From the NCBI RefSeq assembly GCF_042466415.1, contig NZ_JAXHCH010000002.1:1612001-1676000 (forward strand): a stretch of 64,000 nucleotides of DNA. Direction: 5' to 3'. Source of the stretch: Albirhodobacter sp042466415. Its GTDB lineage: Bacteria; Pseudomonadota; Alphaproteobacteria; Rhodobacterales; Rhodobacteraceae. A model generated the notes under the pieces. The model made no database searches and was not told where the DNA came from. It saw nothing but the letters and a program-made list of their open reading frames with translations. Both the position numbers and the translations under genes were made by a program. Positions 35,341 to 44,769 of the stretch are shown here, piece after piece. Positions within the stretch are counted from its first letter, which is position 1. Each line of letters opens with the position of its first letter.

Positions 35341-36452
35341 GCGATCTGGCCGAGGTCGAAACCGACCGCGTCGACGGCGCCCCCCATCCGCGCGAAACCG
35401 AAGCCCTGATCGGGCAGGCGCGCGCGGAGGAAACCTTCCTGACGGCGTTCAACACCGGCCGGCTACATCATGGCTGGATGCTCACGGGGCCACGCGGCAT
35501 TGGCAAGGCGACACTCGCATGGCGCATTGCGCGGTTTTTGCTGGCCACGCCCGATGACGATGGCGGCATGTTCGCGCCCCCCAAACCCGAAAGCCTCGAC
35601 ATCGATCCCGAAGTGCCGGTCGCGCGCCGTATTCGCGCGCTGGCGGAGCCGCGGCTGGCGCTTGTGCGGCGGGCATATGACGAGGAAAAAAAGCGGATTC
35701 CAACCGAAATCACCGTGAAGGAAATCCGTAAGCTCAAAAGCTTTTTCCAACTTTCTTCCGCGGATGGTGGTCGCCGCGTTGCGATCATTGATTGCGCGGA
35801 TGAGATGAATTCCAACGCCGCCAATGCCCTTTTGAAGCTGCTCGAAGAACCTCCGGCAGGCGCGATCATTTTGCTTGTCGCCCATCAACCCGCGCGTCTC
35901 CTGCCCACGATCCGCTCACGGGTGAGGGAGTTGCGGCTAGGCCGGTTGGAGCCACTGGATATCGCGGAAGCGCTCGCCGCAGCCGGCGCAGATCCCGCGG
36001 AAGTGGCCGAAAACGCCGGCGCGCTGGCGGCTTTGTCGGGCGGATCGGTGGGTGAGGCGCTCCGGTTGGTTAATCTGGGCGGGCTGGACGCCTATGCCGA
36101 TCTTGTGCGGCTTGCCTCAACCCTTCCCAAGCTTGATCGTCCGGCGGCCCTCAAACTGGCGGAATCGGTGGCCGGAAAGGGCCGCGAAACCCAATATGAT
36201 CTGATGCTGGGGTTGATGGATCTGTTACTCTCGCGGCTCGCGCGCGCGGGCGTTGCAGGGCCGCCCCAACCCGAAGCCGCACCGCGCGAATCCGCCCTGC
36301 TCGCACGGCTTTCGCCAGATCACGCCAGCGCTCTAAAATGGGCCGCCTTGCATCAATCCATGGGCGCACGTGTGCGTCACGGGCGGGCCGTCAACCTTGA
36401 CCCTGCCGCTTTGGTCATGGATATGTTCCTAGAACTCTCGGCCTCCGCGTAG
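35337..36452 (+). CDS. holB: DNA polymerase III subunit delta'
   Basis: Clamp-loader subunit of the replicative polymerase. The 371 residues include HHGWMLTGPRGIGKATLA (P-loop), IIDCADEMNSNAANALLKLL with the following EEPP, and TIRSRVREL, where the usual SRC arginine-finger region has Val in place of Cys. The start overlaps the tmk stop by four bases. The order tmk-holB-tatD matches that in many bacteria. Confidence 0.94.
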   Translation: MSDLAEVETDRVDGAPHPRETEALIGQARAEETFLTAFNTGRLHHGWMLTGPRGIGKATLAWRIARFLLATPDDDGGMFAPPKPESLDIDPEVPVARRIRALAEPRLALVRRAYDEEKKRIPTEITVKEIRKLKSFFQLSSADGGRRVAIIDCADEMNSNAANALLKLLEEPPAGAIILLVAHQPARLLPTIRSRVRELRLGRLEPLDIAEALAAAGADPAEVAENAGALAALSGGSVGEALRLVNLGGLDAYADLVRLASTLPKLDRPAALKLAESVAGKGRETQYDLMLGLMDLLLSRLARAGVAGPPQPEAAPRESALLARLSPDHASALKWAALHQSMGARVRHGRAVNLDPAALVMDMFLELSASA

Positions 36453-36477
36453 ACGGGGCCAAACCGCAGGATTTCCG

Positions 36478-37329
36478 ATGACCGAGACCGCCGCACCGAT
36501 CACCACCCCCCCGCAGATCGTCGATAGCCATTGCCATCTGGACTTCCCTAATTTTGCCGAGGAACTGCCGCAGGTTGTCGCCCGCGCAAAAGAGGCCGGC
36601 GTCATGCGGATGGTGACGATCTGCACCAAACTGCGCAACTTGCCCGCTGTTCGCACCATCGCAGAGGCCCATAGCGGCGTGTTTTTCGCCGCCGGCACCC
36701 ATCCGATGTCCGCCGCAGATGAGCCGCTCGTGAGCACGGACGAATTGATCGCCCTGAGCCAGCACCCGAAATTTGTCGGCATTGGCGAGACCGGGCTCGA
36801 CTATCATTATACCGCTGAAAGCGCCGAGATCCAAAAGACGTCGCTGCGCAATCATATTGCCGCGGCGCGCGAGACGGGCCTGCCCTTGATCATCCATTCA
36901 CGGGCCGCCGATGAGGATATGGCGCAGATCCTCACCGAGGAACATCGCAATGGCGCCTATCCTTGCGTGATGCACTGCTTCTCATCGTCTCCCGAGCTTG
37001 CGCGCGCGGCGCTGGATCTCGGGTTTTATCTATCCATGTCGGGCATCGCTGCCTTCCCTAAATCGCAAGAAATTCGCGACATTTTCGCCGCAGCGCCGCT
37101 TGATCGCGTTTTGGTTGAGACGGATGCGCCCTACCTCGCGCCGCCGCCGTTCCGGGGCAAGCGCAACGAGCCTGCCTATACCGCGCATACCGCACGCAAA
37201 GGAGCGGAGGTCTTCGGGCTGGACTATGCCGATTTTGCCGCCGCGACCTCCGCCAATTTCGACCGTCTGTTCAGCAAAGCCGCCGCGCATACCGAAAGTG
37301 CCGCAATTTCGCTTGCGGCGCGCGCATGA
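36478..37329 (+). CDS. tatD: TatD-family metal-dependent hydrolase
   Basis: Predicted metal-dependent DNase of the amidohydrolase-like TIM barrel. The 283-residue protein has DSHCHLDFPNF, GIGETGLDYHY, LIIHSRAADEDM, MHCFSSSPELA and VLVETDAPYLAPPPFRGKRN, the complete metal-ligand set. It lies 25 bp after holB and overlaps the next gene by four bases. Confidence 0.95.
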   Translation: MTETAAPITTPPQIVDSHCHLDFPNFAEELPQVVARAKEAGVMRMVTICTKLRNLPAVRTIAEAHSGVFFAAGTHPMSAADEPLVSTDELIALSQHPKFVGIGETGLDYHYTAESAEIQKTSLRNHIAAARETGLPLIIHSRAADEDMAQILTEEHRNGAYPCVMHCFSSSPELARAALDLGFYLSMSGIAAFPKSQEIRDIFAAAPLDRVLVETDAPYLAPPPFRGKRNEPAYTAHTARKGAEVFGLDYADFAAATSANFDRLFSKAAAHTESAAISLAARA

Positions 37330-38123
37330 CGCTGCGGTTTACGATACTGGGGTGCGGCTCCTCAGGTGGTGTGCCGCGCATTGGCGGCAACTGGGGCGAT
37401 TGTGACCCCGAAAACCCGAAGAACCGCCGCCGCCGGTGCTCCATGCTGGTCGAGCGAATTGGCGCGAGCGGCGTCACCCGTGCGCTGATCGACACATCGC
37501 CGGATATGCGCGATCAACTTTTGACGGCGGGCATCGGGGCGCTGGATGCGGTCGTTTACACCCATTCGCACGCCGATCACGTGCACGGGATCGACGATCT
37601 ACGCCAAATCGCCTTTAACACCCGCGCCCGACTGCCCGTCTGGGCGGATGCCGAAACGCAAGATGCGCTACTCTCGCGCTTTGGCTATGCGTTCGTGCAG
37701 CCGCCGGACAGTAACTATCCCCCGATCTGTGATCTGCGCAGCATCAAGGGCCCGTTCGAGATCAACGGCGCAGGCGGGACGATCGCGTTCCAGCCCTTCA
37801 CCGTGGAGCATGGCAATATCGATGCGCTCGGTTTTCGCATTGAAGGCTTGGCGTATTTACCCGATGTCAGCGCAATTCCGGAGGCTGCTTGGGCGCATCT
37901 GACGGGTCTGGATATTTGGGTGCTCGACGCGCTGCGCCGCGCGCCACACCCGACCCATGCGCATCTCGCGTTGGCGTTGGAATGGATGGAGCGCGCCGCC
38001 CCCAAGGCCGGAGTCCTGACCAATATGCATATCGACCTCGACTATGACGCCGTCGCCGCCGAAACGCCCCCACATATCCACCCCGCCTATGACGGCATGA
38101 TCTTGGAATTGGAAACCGCGTGA
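37326..38123 (+). CDS. MBL-fold metallohydrolase, PhnP-like
   Basis: 265 residues with the metallo-beta-lactamase motif VYTHSHADHVHGIDDLRQI, the opening FTILGCGSSGGVPRIG and two more conserved His-containing blocks (VEHGNIDALGFRI, NMHIDLDYD). The opening and HSHADHxxG arrangement resemble PhnP and related phosphodiesterases. No phosphonate genes are near, so the cyclic phosphate specificity of PhnP is not assured. Coupled to tatD and the AEC transporter by four-base overlaps. Confidence 0.88.
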   Translation: MTLRFTILGCGSSGGVPRIGGNWGDCDPENPKNRRRRCSMLVERIGASGVTRALIDTSPDMRDQLLTAGIGALDAVVYTHSHADHVHGIDDLRQIAFNTRARLPVWADAETQDALLSRFGYAFVQPPDSNYPPICDLRSIKGPFEINGAGGTIAFQPFTVEHGNIDALGFRIEGLAYLPDVSAIPEAAWAHLTGLDIWVLDALRRAPHPTHAHLALALEWMERAAPKAGVLTNMHIDLDYDAVAAETPPHIHPAYDGMILELETA

Positions 38124-39067
38124 GCACGCTAATTGACGTTATCCTTCCCGTCTTTCTCATCATCGGGTTCGGGTATCTTGTCAGTTGGCGCGGGATGTTT
38201 TCAGAATCCGCCGTCGACGGCTTAATGCGATTTGCACAAACCTTCGCCGTGCCCGTTTTGCTCGCCAAATCCATCGCCAACCTCGACCTATCCGTCAGCT
38301 ACGATATGGGCCTGATGACGAGCTTCTACAGCGGCGCGTTTATTGCCTTTGGCTTGGGTATCATCGGCGCGCGGCTCATGGGGCGCACAGGGCAAGAGGC
38401 CGTCGCGATCGGCTTTTGCTGCCTGTTTGGCAACTCGCTTTTGTTGGGCGTTCCGATCACGGAACGGGCCTACGGGCCGGACGCGTTGACGGCGAATTTC
38501 ACGATCATCTCGGTCCACTCCCCCCTTCTCTATACGGCGGGAATCGTCGTGATGGAGGCCGTGCGTGCGCGGGGACAATCGCTTTCTCTGGGTCGGGTCG
38601 CGCTCAATGCACTGACGGGGGTGGTGCGCACGCCGATGGTGATCGGCATTGCGGCGGGCTTTGCCATTCAAGGTTTCACCGCCATAAGCGGCGCGCCCTT
38701 ACCCACGGCCATCACGGACGCAATGGATATGCTCGCCCGCGCCGCCCTTCCCGCGGCCCTCTTCGGGCTCGGCGGTATCTTGTTCCGGTATCGTCCCGAG
38801 GGGGATCTGAGGGCAATCGTGATGGTAACGGTGCTGTCTCTCGTCATCCACCCGACCATCACTTACGTCTTGGGGCATTGGGTGTTCAATCTTGGAACCC
38901 CCGCTTTGCGCTCCGGTGTTATCACGGCCGCAATGGCTCCCGGCGTGAATGCCTATATTTTCGCAAATATTTACGGCGTCGGGCGCAGGGTCGCCGCCTC
39001 GGCCGTGTTGATGGCAACGGCCTTGTCGATCCTGTCGATCTGGGCGTGGCTCGCAATTCTGCCCTAA
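38120..39067 (+). CDS. AEC-family (auxin efflux carrier-like) transporter
   Basis: 315-residue polytopic inner-membrane protein with about ten hydrophobic segments arranged in two halves. ILPVFLIIGFGYLVSWRGMF at the start and PLLYTAGIVVMEAV in the middle match AEC transporters, which carry organic acids such as malonate or malate. The start is a GTG overlapping the preceding stop. Substrate unknown. Confidence 0.88.
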   Translation: MSTLIDVILPVFLIIGFGYLVSWRGMFSESAVDGLMRFAQTFAVPVLLAKSIANLDLSVSYDMGLMTSFYSGAFIAFGLGIIGARLMGRTGQEAVAIGFCCLFGNSLLLGVPITERAYGPDALTANFTIISVHSPLLYTAGIVVMEAVRARGQSLSLGRVALNALTGVVRTPMVIGIAAGFAIQGFTAISGAPLPTAITDAMDMLARAALPAALFGLGGILFRYRPEGDLRAIVMVTVLSLVIHPTITYVLGHWVFNLGTPALRSGVITAAMAPGVNAYIFANIYGVGRRVAASAVLMATALSILSIWAWLAILP

Positions 39068-39103
39068 ACGGGGAGGCGCGGTGAGCCCCTCCCTATTTTG
39101 GTC

Positions 39104-40063
39104 TTACCGAGGCGAGACCCCCCGCAGCCGCTCCGACCGGCGGCGCAGCAACTCAACGGTTGTGAGCAAGCAGATCGACAAAATCACAAGGATCGTTGCC
39201 ACGGCCAAAATTGCGGGCGAGATTTGTTCGCGAATACCGTTCCACATTTGCCGCGGGATGGTCTGCTGATCGAAATCCGCGATGAACAGAACCGCGATAA
39301 CCTCGTCAAATGACGTGACAAAGGCGAAAAGCGCGCCGGAAATGACGCCCGGCAAGATCAAAGGCATCACAACGCGGAAGAAAGTCGTGCGCGCATCCGC
39401 CCCAAGGCTCGCCGCGGCACGGATCAGGGATTGATCGAAACCGACCATCGTCGCCGTGACCGTGATAATAACGAAGGGAATGCCCAAAACCGCATGCGCC
39501 ATGATGACGCCAATATAGGTGCCTTGCAGGCGTGTCCATTCCATATGCAATCCGCCATCAAAGGCCGGATACGGAATCCAGACGGAGGAATAGAAGAAAA
39601 ACATGCCCGTCGCGGAGATAATGATCGGCACAATCATCGGTGAGATCATGATCGCCATGATCAGGCGACGATACGGCATTTCCGAACGGGCAAGCCCCAA
39701 GGCTGCGATCGTCCCCAAGACCGTCGCGAGGATTGTCGCGAAGAACCCGATGATAATCGAGTTTTTTGCAACCTTCACCCAAGTTGCATCCGCCCAGACC
39801 GCCGACCAAAACGCCCCGCCACGCGTGCCTTCCTCGATCTCGGTGCCGAACGTCAGCAAGCTTTGATACCAGCGTGTGGAATACCCCTCGGGATCGAAGG
39901 CCAGCATCTTTTCGGTGAAGGTGAAATACGGCTCGGCGTTGAACGAAAGAGGCATCACGATCAAAATCGGCGCGATCAGGAACAGGAAAATCGCGCCGCA
40001 AAGCGTGAGGTAGACGTAGTGCCAAATTCGTTCAATCGGATCAGCGTAGGTGGGTAGGGCCAT
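39104..40063 (-). CDS. ABC transporter permease, PotC-like
   Basis: Inner-membrane permease of the polyamine/opine/iron family. The 319 residues include about six hydrophobic helices and the cytoplasmic coupling motif AASLGADARTTFFRVVMPLI. Last gene of a four-gene operon (ATPase, binding protein, permease, permease). Convergent with the AEC transporter gene. Putrescine or spermidine is the likely ligand class, but the family is broad. Confidence 0.9.
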   Translation of the reverse strand: MALPTYADPIERIWHYVYLTLCGAIFLFLIAPILIVMPLSFNAEPYFTFTEKMLAFDPEGYSTRWYQSLLTFGTEIEEGTRGGAFWSAVWADATWVKVAKNSIIIGFFATILATVLGTIAALGLARSEMPYRRLIMAIMISPMIVPIIISATGMFFFYSSVWIPYPAFDGGLHMEWTRLQGTYIGVIMAHAVLGIPFVIITVTATMVGFDQSLIRAAASLGADARTTFFRVVMPLILPGVISGALFAFVTSFDEVIAVLFIADFDQQTIPRQMWNGIREQISPAILAVATILVILSICLLTTVELLRRRSERLRGVSPR

Positions 40064-40139
40064 ATCGGATCTCTTTTTCTGCTTGGAACGGGGCGCGGCA
40101 GGGCCTGCGCTGCTTCGAAACCTGTCGTATCGGGCGCGG

Positions 40140-41393
40140 TCAGCCCAGCTTCATGTTGTCGATGCCGACAACGCGGTCATAGACCCAATAGAGGATTAAA
40201 ATCGCAGCGAGCAGCAAAGACGCCAATGCAGCGGCCAAGGACCAGTTCAGCGATTTTTGCATGTGGAACGCGATCAAGTTGGAGATCAGCTGGCCATCCG
40301 CCCCGCCGACAAGCGCGGGCGTAATGTAATACCCAACCGCGAGAATGAACACGAGCATCGCCCCCGCGCCGATCCCCGGTAGGGTCTGCGGCAGGTAAAT
40401 CCGGCGGAACGCTGTCCAAGATGTTGCTCCGAGCGAGCGCGCCGCACGCACATAGGCGGGTGGGATTTGCCGCATCACGGAATACAACGGCAGCACCATA
40501 AACGGCAGCAAAATATGCGTCATCGCGATCAAGGTGCCCAGTTGATTATACATCATCTGAATGCGCCCATCCTCGCCGATCACGCCGAGCCAGACCATCA
40601 CATCATTTAAAACGCCCTGCGATTGCAACAGTACCATCCATGACGTTGTGCGCACGAGCAGCGACGTCCAGAACGGCAGCAAAACGAAGATCATCAGCAG
40701 GTTGGACTTGGCCATCGGCAGGGTCGCCAGAAGATGCGCAATCGGATAGGCAAGAAACATGCACAGAACGGTGATCGTCAGGGATAGCATCAACGTGCGC
40801 CCGAACAGCATTTTATACACCGCCTGCCCCTCCGATACGCCCGTGATCGCACCCGAATCGTCGCGTGTCATATCAAGGGCCGCCAGATAGAAATCGATCG
40901 TCACCGGATTGGAGGCCGAGCGCATCGCGCGCCAAATGATCGGTTCTCCCCATTCTTCATCCGCATCGAGGAAAGCCTCCTTATAGGGCGGCTCGAATTT
41001 GTCGACCTTGCGCGCCGTCCCCGTAAAGAGTGACCGCGTGCCCGAGACATCATAGTTGATCCGCGTGCCCGCCTCGCCCGCCGTGCGATCCTCTTTCATC
41101 TGGATCAGGTCGAGCGCGAGAGCGGCATAGGCCTCCTCTGTTATCTCGGAGCCGGCGGGGTTTTCATCGAACCAAACCGCCAGATGCGGCGCCGATTTGG
41201 AAAACCCATCATTATAGACCGATTGCACCAGCATTTTGCCAATTGGCACGATGAAGGTGATTAACACGAATAGGAATAGAGGCGCGACGAGAAGAAAGGC
41301 GCGACGGCGTGCCAGTTTTTGCGACTTGACCAGCGCCGCTTTGAGGGGCTGGCCATCGGCGGTAACGATGGGTTGGGCGGTGGCGTCGGTCAT
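40140..41393 (-). CDS. ABC transporter permease, PotB-like, with a large periplasmic insert
   Basis: 417 residues. After the first membrane helix (about 33-55) comes a roughly 135-residue polar segment (about 61-195) facing the periplasm, larger than the short loop of E. coli PotB. Then come the other helices and the coupling motif RSLGATSWTAFRRIYLPQTL. Paired with the PotC-like gene 76 bp downstream. Confidence 0.9.
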   Translation of the reverse strand: MTDATAQPIVTADGQPLKAALVKSQKLARRRAFLLVAPLFLFVLITFIVPIGKMLVQSVYNDGFSKSAPHLAVWFDENPAGSEITEEAYAALALDLIQMKEDRTAGEAGTRINYDVSGTRSLFTGTARKVDKFEPPYKEAFLDADEEWGEPIIWRAMRSASNPVTIDFYLAALDMTRDDSGAITGVSEGQAVYKMLFGRTLMLSLTITVLCMFLAYPIAHLLATLPMAKSNLLMIFVLLPFWTSLLVRTTSWMVLLQSQGVLNDVMVWLGVIGEDGRIQMMYNQLGTLIAMTHILLPFMVLPLYSVMRQIPPAYVRAARSLGATSWTAFRRIYLPQTLPGIGAGAMLVFILAVGYYITPALVGGADGQLISNLIAFHMQKSLNWSLAAALASLLLAAILILYWVYDRVVGIDNMKLG

Positions 41394-41578
41394 CTATCGG
41401 TCCTTTTGGCCAAGAGCGCGGCTTGTCTTAAGAGGCAGTCCTTCAGGCACCCGATCAGTACGCGAGAGAGGGGTGCGACACGGCAATCAAGCACGCGGGC
41501 CCCCGCCCTCGTAGGAAGGCACAAGACCGTGCGCGGCAGGGCCGCCCAACGCAGATCATCGCTCAGATCGGGGAAAGT

Positions 41579-41605
41579 GTGGCGCGGGACAGTCCCGCGC
41601 CACAT
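41579..41605 (-). promoter_or_regulatory. Strong intercistronic hairpin after the binding-protein gene
   Basis: Perfect 12-bp arms TGTGGCGCGGGA/TCCCGCGCCACA around CAG, five bases past the stop of the binding-protein gene and before the permease genes, with no T-run. Such hairpins commonly protect the 3' end of the binding-protein message or partly terminate transcription, so that the binding protein is made in excess. Confidence 0.7.
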
Positions 41606-41609
41606 TAGA

Positions 41610-42683
41610 TCAGCTTGCCAGCCAAGCGTTGAACTTCTCGGACAGCTCGACATCATGATCAGCCCAGAAGATCGGATCCGTTGCGATGAAGTTTTGCATA
41701 TTCGCCGGATTGGTCGGCATATGCGGCGCCATCTCGGTTTTGCCGTCTTGATACATCCCGACAAGAGCCGCCGACGATTTACGCGCGGGACCATAGGAGA
41801 TGTATTTCGCCTGATCCGCGAGACGCTGCGTATCGGTCGAGAACTTCAGGAATTCCATCGCGTTATCAAGGTTCGGTGCGCCCTTCGGAATGACCCAGAG
41901 GTCATAATCGAGGTATTGGCCATCCCAGATAATCTCGAACGGTTTTTCCTCCGCGATCATCGCGTTGAAGAAGCGGCCGTTATAGCCGGTGGTCATAACC
42001 ACCTCGCCATCCGCCAAAAGCTGCGGCGGCTGCGCTCCGGCGTCCCACCACACGACCGAATCCTTGATCGTGTCGAGCTTGGCCATCGCCCGTGCAACGC
42101 CCTCATCTGTGCCCAACATATCGTAGATTTCATCCGCAGGGACACCGTCCGCCATCAGCGCCATCTCGAGCGACCGCTTTGCGGATTTCAACAGACCGCG
42201 CTTGCCCGGGAACGCTTCGAGATCGAAGAAATCAGCGAGGGTCGACGGGGCGGCATCGGTAAATTTGGATTTGTCATAGGCGATCACCGTGCTCCACACG
42301 ATATTCGCAACGGCGCAATCTTGCAGCGCACCATCCACAAAATCTTCGGCCGCAGGCGTGCCATCGGCACCATCGGGCAGGATCGACGCATCAATCACTT
42401 CCAACAGCCCTTCATCGCACAGCCGGATAGCATCGGACAGCTCGACATCCGCAAGGTCAATCGACACGTTGCCCGCTTCGACCTGCGCCTTGAGCGGCGT
42501 CGCAGGATTGTCTGCGTCGATCGAGTTGATTTTGACACCGGTCATCTCGGTGAACGGCTTATGATACGCCTCAACCTGACTCGCTGTGTAAGAGCCGCCC
42601 CAAGAAACGATGTTAAGTTCCTGAGCTACTGCGGCGAAGCCTACGCTGGTCAGCGCCGTGGTCAGAATAAGTGTCTTTTTCAT
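41610..42683 (-). CDS. Periplasmic substrate-binding protein of a polyamine-type ABC transporter
   Basis: 357 residues from the ATG at 42683, preceded by GGGAG, with a signal peptide (LILTTALTSVGFAAVA) before QELNIVSWGGSYTASQVEAY, the typical opening of PotD/PotF-like (extracellular solute-binding family 1/8) proteins. The downstream TTGYNGRFFNAMIAEEKPFE and YDLWVIPKGAPNLDNAMEFL segments are also family-like. A strong hairpin lies just beyond its stop. Ligand not readable. Confidence 0.9.
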   Translation of the reverse strand: MKKTLILTTALTSVGFAAVAQELNIVSWGGSYTASQVEAYHKPFTEMTGVKINSIDADNPATPLKAQVEAGNVSIDLADVELSDAIRLCDEGLLEVIDASILPDGADGTPAAEDFVDGALQDCAVANIVWSTVIAYDKSKFTDAAPSTLADFFDLEAFPGKRGLLKSAKRSLEMALMADGVPADEIYDMLGTDEGVARAMAKLDTIKDSVVWWDAGAQPPQLLADGEVVMTTGYNGRFFNAMIAEEKPFEIIWDGQYLDYDLWVIPKGAPNLDNAMEFLKFSTDTQRLADQAKYISYGPARKSSAALVGMYQDGKTEMAPHMPTNPANMQNFIATDPIFWADHDVELSEKFNAWLAS

Positions 42684-42804
42684 AGGTAACTCCCGTTGTT
42701 GTTTACTTATGTTCATGACTTTGCGTCATTTTTCCCGATCTAGCGCCAAGATGGGCTGTCAGGTTTTGATCGGGCGCAGTTTTGGGCCGCGCCAAATAGC
42801 GATG

Positions 42805-43908
42805 TCAGTTGGCATTCAACGCGCGCGCGTCTTCGGGATGCCAGCCGATTTTGAGCCGTTCGCCCGGCGTGAGCTTCGTCTGGCCGATGGTATTGCGGCT
42901 TTTCATGACGAAATCATCAGACCCTGCCACGCGCATCCGTGTGCGGAAAATATCGCCCATATAGACGACCTCCAACACCTCGGCGCTGATCATGTGAGCT
43001 CCCTCGGGCATCATCTCGGGCTTGAACTCGATCCGTTCCGGCCGGATCGACACAAGCGTTTCCTGACCGACGGACCGCACATTGACAGGCGTCACATCAA
43101 TCAACTCGCCCGAGGCCAAGCGCACCGTGCAACGATCACCCGATAGGGTCTCAACCTTGCCCGGTAGCTTGTTATTCTCGCCAATGAACTGCGCCACGAA
43201 ACTGTTTTTCGGGCGCTCATAGAGTTCGTCAGGGGGCGCAAGCTGTTGGATACGGCCATCGTTAAAGACCGCCACACGATCCGACATCGTCAACGCTTCG
43301 CCCTGATCGTGGGTAACGTAAACCACTGTGATCCCAAGGCTTTCATGCAAATGTTTGATCTCAAATTGCATGTGCTCTCGGAGTTGCTTATCGAGCGCGC
43401 CCAGCGGTTCATCCATCAAAACAAGCTTGGGATCGAACACCAGTGCCCGCGCAAGCGCAATCCGCTGTTGCTGGCCGCCCGACAATTGCGCGGGGCGGCG
43501 ATTCACGAAGTCACCCATCTGCACCATATCCAGAGCGCGCATGATCTTCTCCTCGCGCTCTGATTTGCCGATTCCGCGCACTTCGAGAGGGAAAGCAAGA
43601 TTTTCCCCCACCGACATATGCGGGAACAAAGCGTAGTTTTGGAAAACCATACCGATTCCGCGTTTGTGCGGCGGGACTTGGTTGATGGGCTGTCCATCCA
43701 GACGGATCTCACCATTGGTGGCCGTCTCGAAACCTGCCAACATCATCAGGCAGGTGGTTTTGCCAGAACCTGAAGGCCCGAGCATGGTTAAAAATTCGCC
43801 TTTTCCGATCGAAAGATTAAGGTCTTTTACAACAAGCGTTTCCCCGTCGTAGCTCTTTTGAACGCGATCGAATGTGACGAAGCCATCATTAGTGGCGGCG
43901 TTGGTCAA
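42805..43908 (-). CDS. ABC transporter ATP-binding protein, PotA-like
   Basis: 367 residues: Walker A GPSGSGKT, signature LSGGQQQRIALARAL, Walker B LVLMDEPLGALD and the H-loop VVYVTHDQGEALTMSDRVAV, followed by a C-terminal TOBE domain. The most likely start is a TTG at 43908 preceded by GGGGAG about seven bases away; there is no closer ATG. First gene of the operon, transcribed with the binding protein and two permeases. Confidence 0.92.
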   Translation of the reverse strand: MTNAATNDGFVTFDRVQKSYDGETLVVKDLNLSIGKGEFLTMLGPSGSGKTTCLMMLAGFETATNGEIRLDGQPINQVPPHKRGIGMVFQNYALFPHMSVGENLAFPLEVRGIGKSEREEKIMRALDMVQMGDFVNRRPAQLSGGQQQRIALARALVFDPKLVLMDEPLGALDKQLREHMQFEIKHLHESLGITVVYVTHDQGEALTMSDRVAVFNDGRIQQLAPPDELYERPKNSFVAQFIGENNKLPGKVETLSGDRCTVRLASGELIDVTPVNVRSVGQETLVSIRPERIEFKPEMMPEGAHMISAEVLEVVYMGDIFRTRMRVAGSDDFVMKSRNTIGQTKLTPGERLKIGWHPEDARALNAN

Positions 43909-44364
43909 AGCGGGCTCCCCAGATTTATTTTTTCATTGTTTTCCCGTGATCACATCAAAACGAATGCGTTTCGAAGTTTCAAGCAATAAAACGGAGGGCG
44001 GTGCGCGCAGTTCGATGTGGCTTCATTTCGCCAAATAATTCGGCGCAAGTTGCTATATGCCGCGCAGCTTTTCGCCATTTCGCGCAAAATTTCGTGCATT
44101 TTGGCGTAACGGCATAATTTTTGATTATAAATCGGGCGGGCAATCGCGGATTTTTTCAACGCCTCGCGGTGCTCGATCTCGCGAGAATTACCCGTCCCGC
44201 GCCCACAACCGACTCGCGCAATCGCTTCGAAAGCCAGACAAGAAAGGGGCTAAAACGCGCTATTCCAAAGACCAAAAAACCGGCATCTCTGCCGGTCTTG
44301 CGTCTTTGTGATATTTGAGGATTTTTTGTCTAACTCTTCGAAGGCTGAGCCTCTTGAGAAGAGT
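43909..44364. other. AT-rich intergenic region upstream of the ABC operon
   Basis: About 455 bp, clearly more AT-rich than its surroundings, with no protein-like frame. It includes inverted-repeat motifs such as CGCC(N9)GGCG at 44029-44045 and a CGCCA...TGGCG pair spanning roughly 44070-44105, plus the terminator downstream of tRNA-Leu. Probably the promoter and operators of the ABC operon. Confidence 0.4.
44274..44296 (-). terminator. Intrinsic terminator downstream of tRNA-Leu
   Basis: Stem ACCGGCA/TGCCGGT with a four-base loop followed by six T on the minus strand, about 70 bp after the tRNA. A second weaker hairpin (ACTCTTC/GAAGAGT) lies between them. Confidence 0.8.
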
Positions 44365-44451
44365 TGGTGCGGTCGAGAAGACTCGAACTTCCACGGGTGT
44401 TACCCCACAGCGACCTCAACGCTGCGCGTCTACCAATTCCGCCACGACCGC
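44365..44451 (-). tRNA. tRNA-Leu(GAG)
   Basis: Acceptor stem GCGGTCG/CGACCGC, discriminator A and encoded CCA. D-arm GGCGGAATTGGTAGACGC, anticodon stem CAGCG/CGCTG with loop TTGAGGT giving anticodon GAG, a long variable arm and T-loop GTTCGAGTC. 87 bases, as expected for leucine. Confidence 0.96.
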
Positions 44452-44769
44452 ACTGTCTTGACTTGGTGAGGGGGCTTCTAGCCGAGGGATTTGGGGATGT
44501 GAAGAGGCTATTTGCGAGTTTTCTAAAAATTTTTCACGCGCGCTGCACCCCGCTAAAAAGCGGCCTTATTTTAAAGGTGTTGGCGTCTATCAGGCGCGAA
44601 CCGGCGTTATGCCCTCATTTTGAGGCACGCGCTTGATCTGCCCCCCTCCGCCGCCTTATGACTCGCAAGATGCCGGGCGCAGCGAAGTATCGCACGGTTC
44701 AGGCTTAGATCGGGCAGGCGCGGGCCGTGAACGCTCGGGCCGGACATTCTTACGACGGGGGAGACATCA
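44452..44769. other. Intergenic region between tRNA-Leu and lipB
   Basis: About 320 bp with no credible gene. It must hold the divergent promoters of tRNA-Leu and lipB. An AT-rich patch near 44520-44580 is the only visible feature. Confidence 0.35.
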
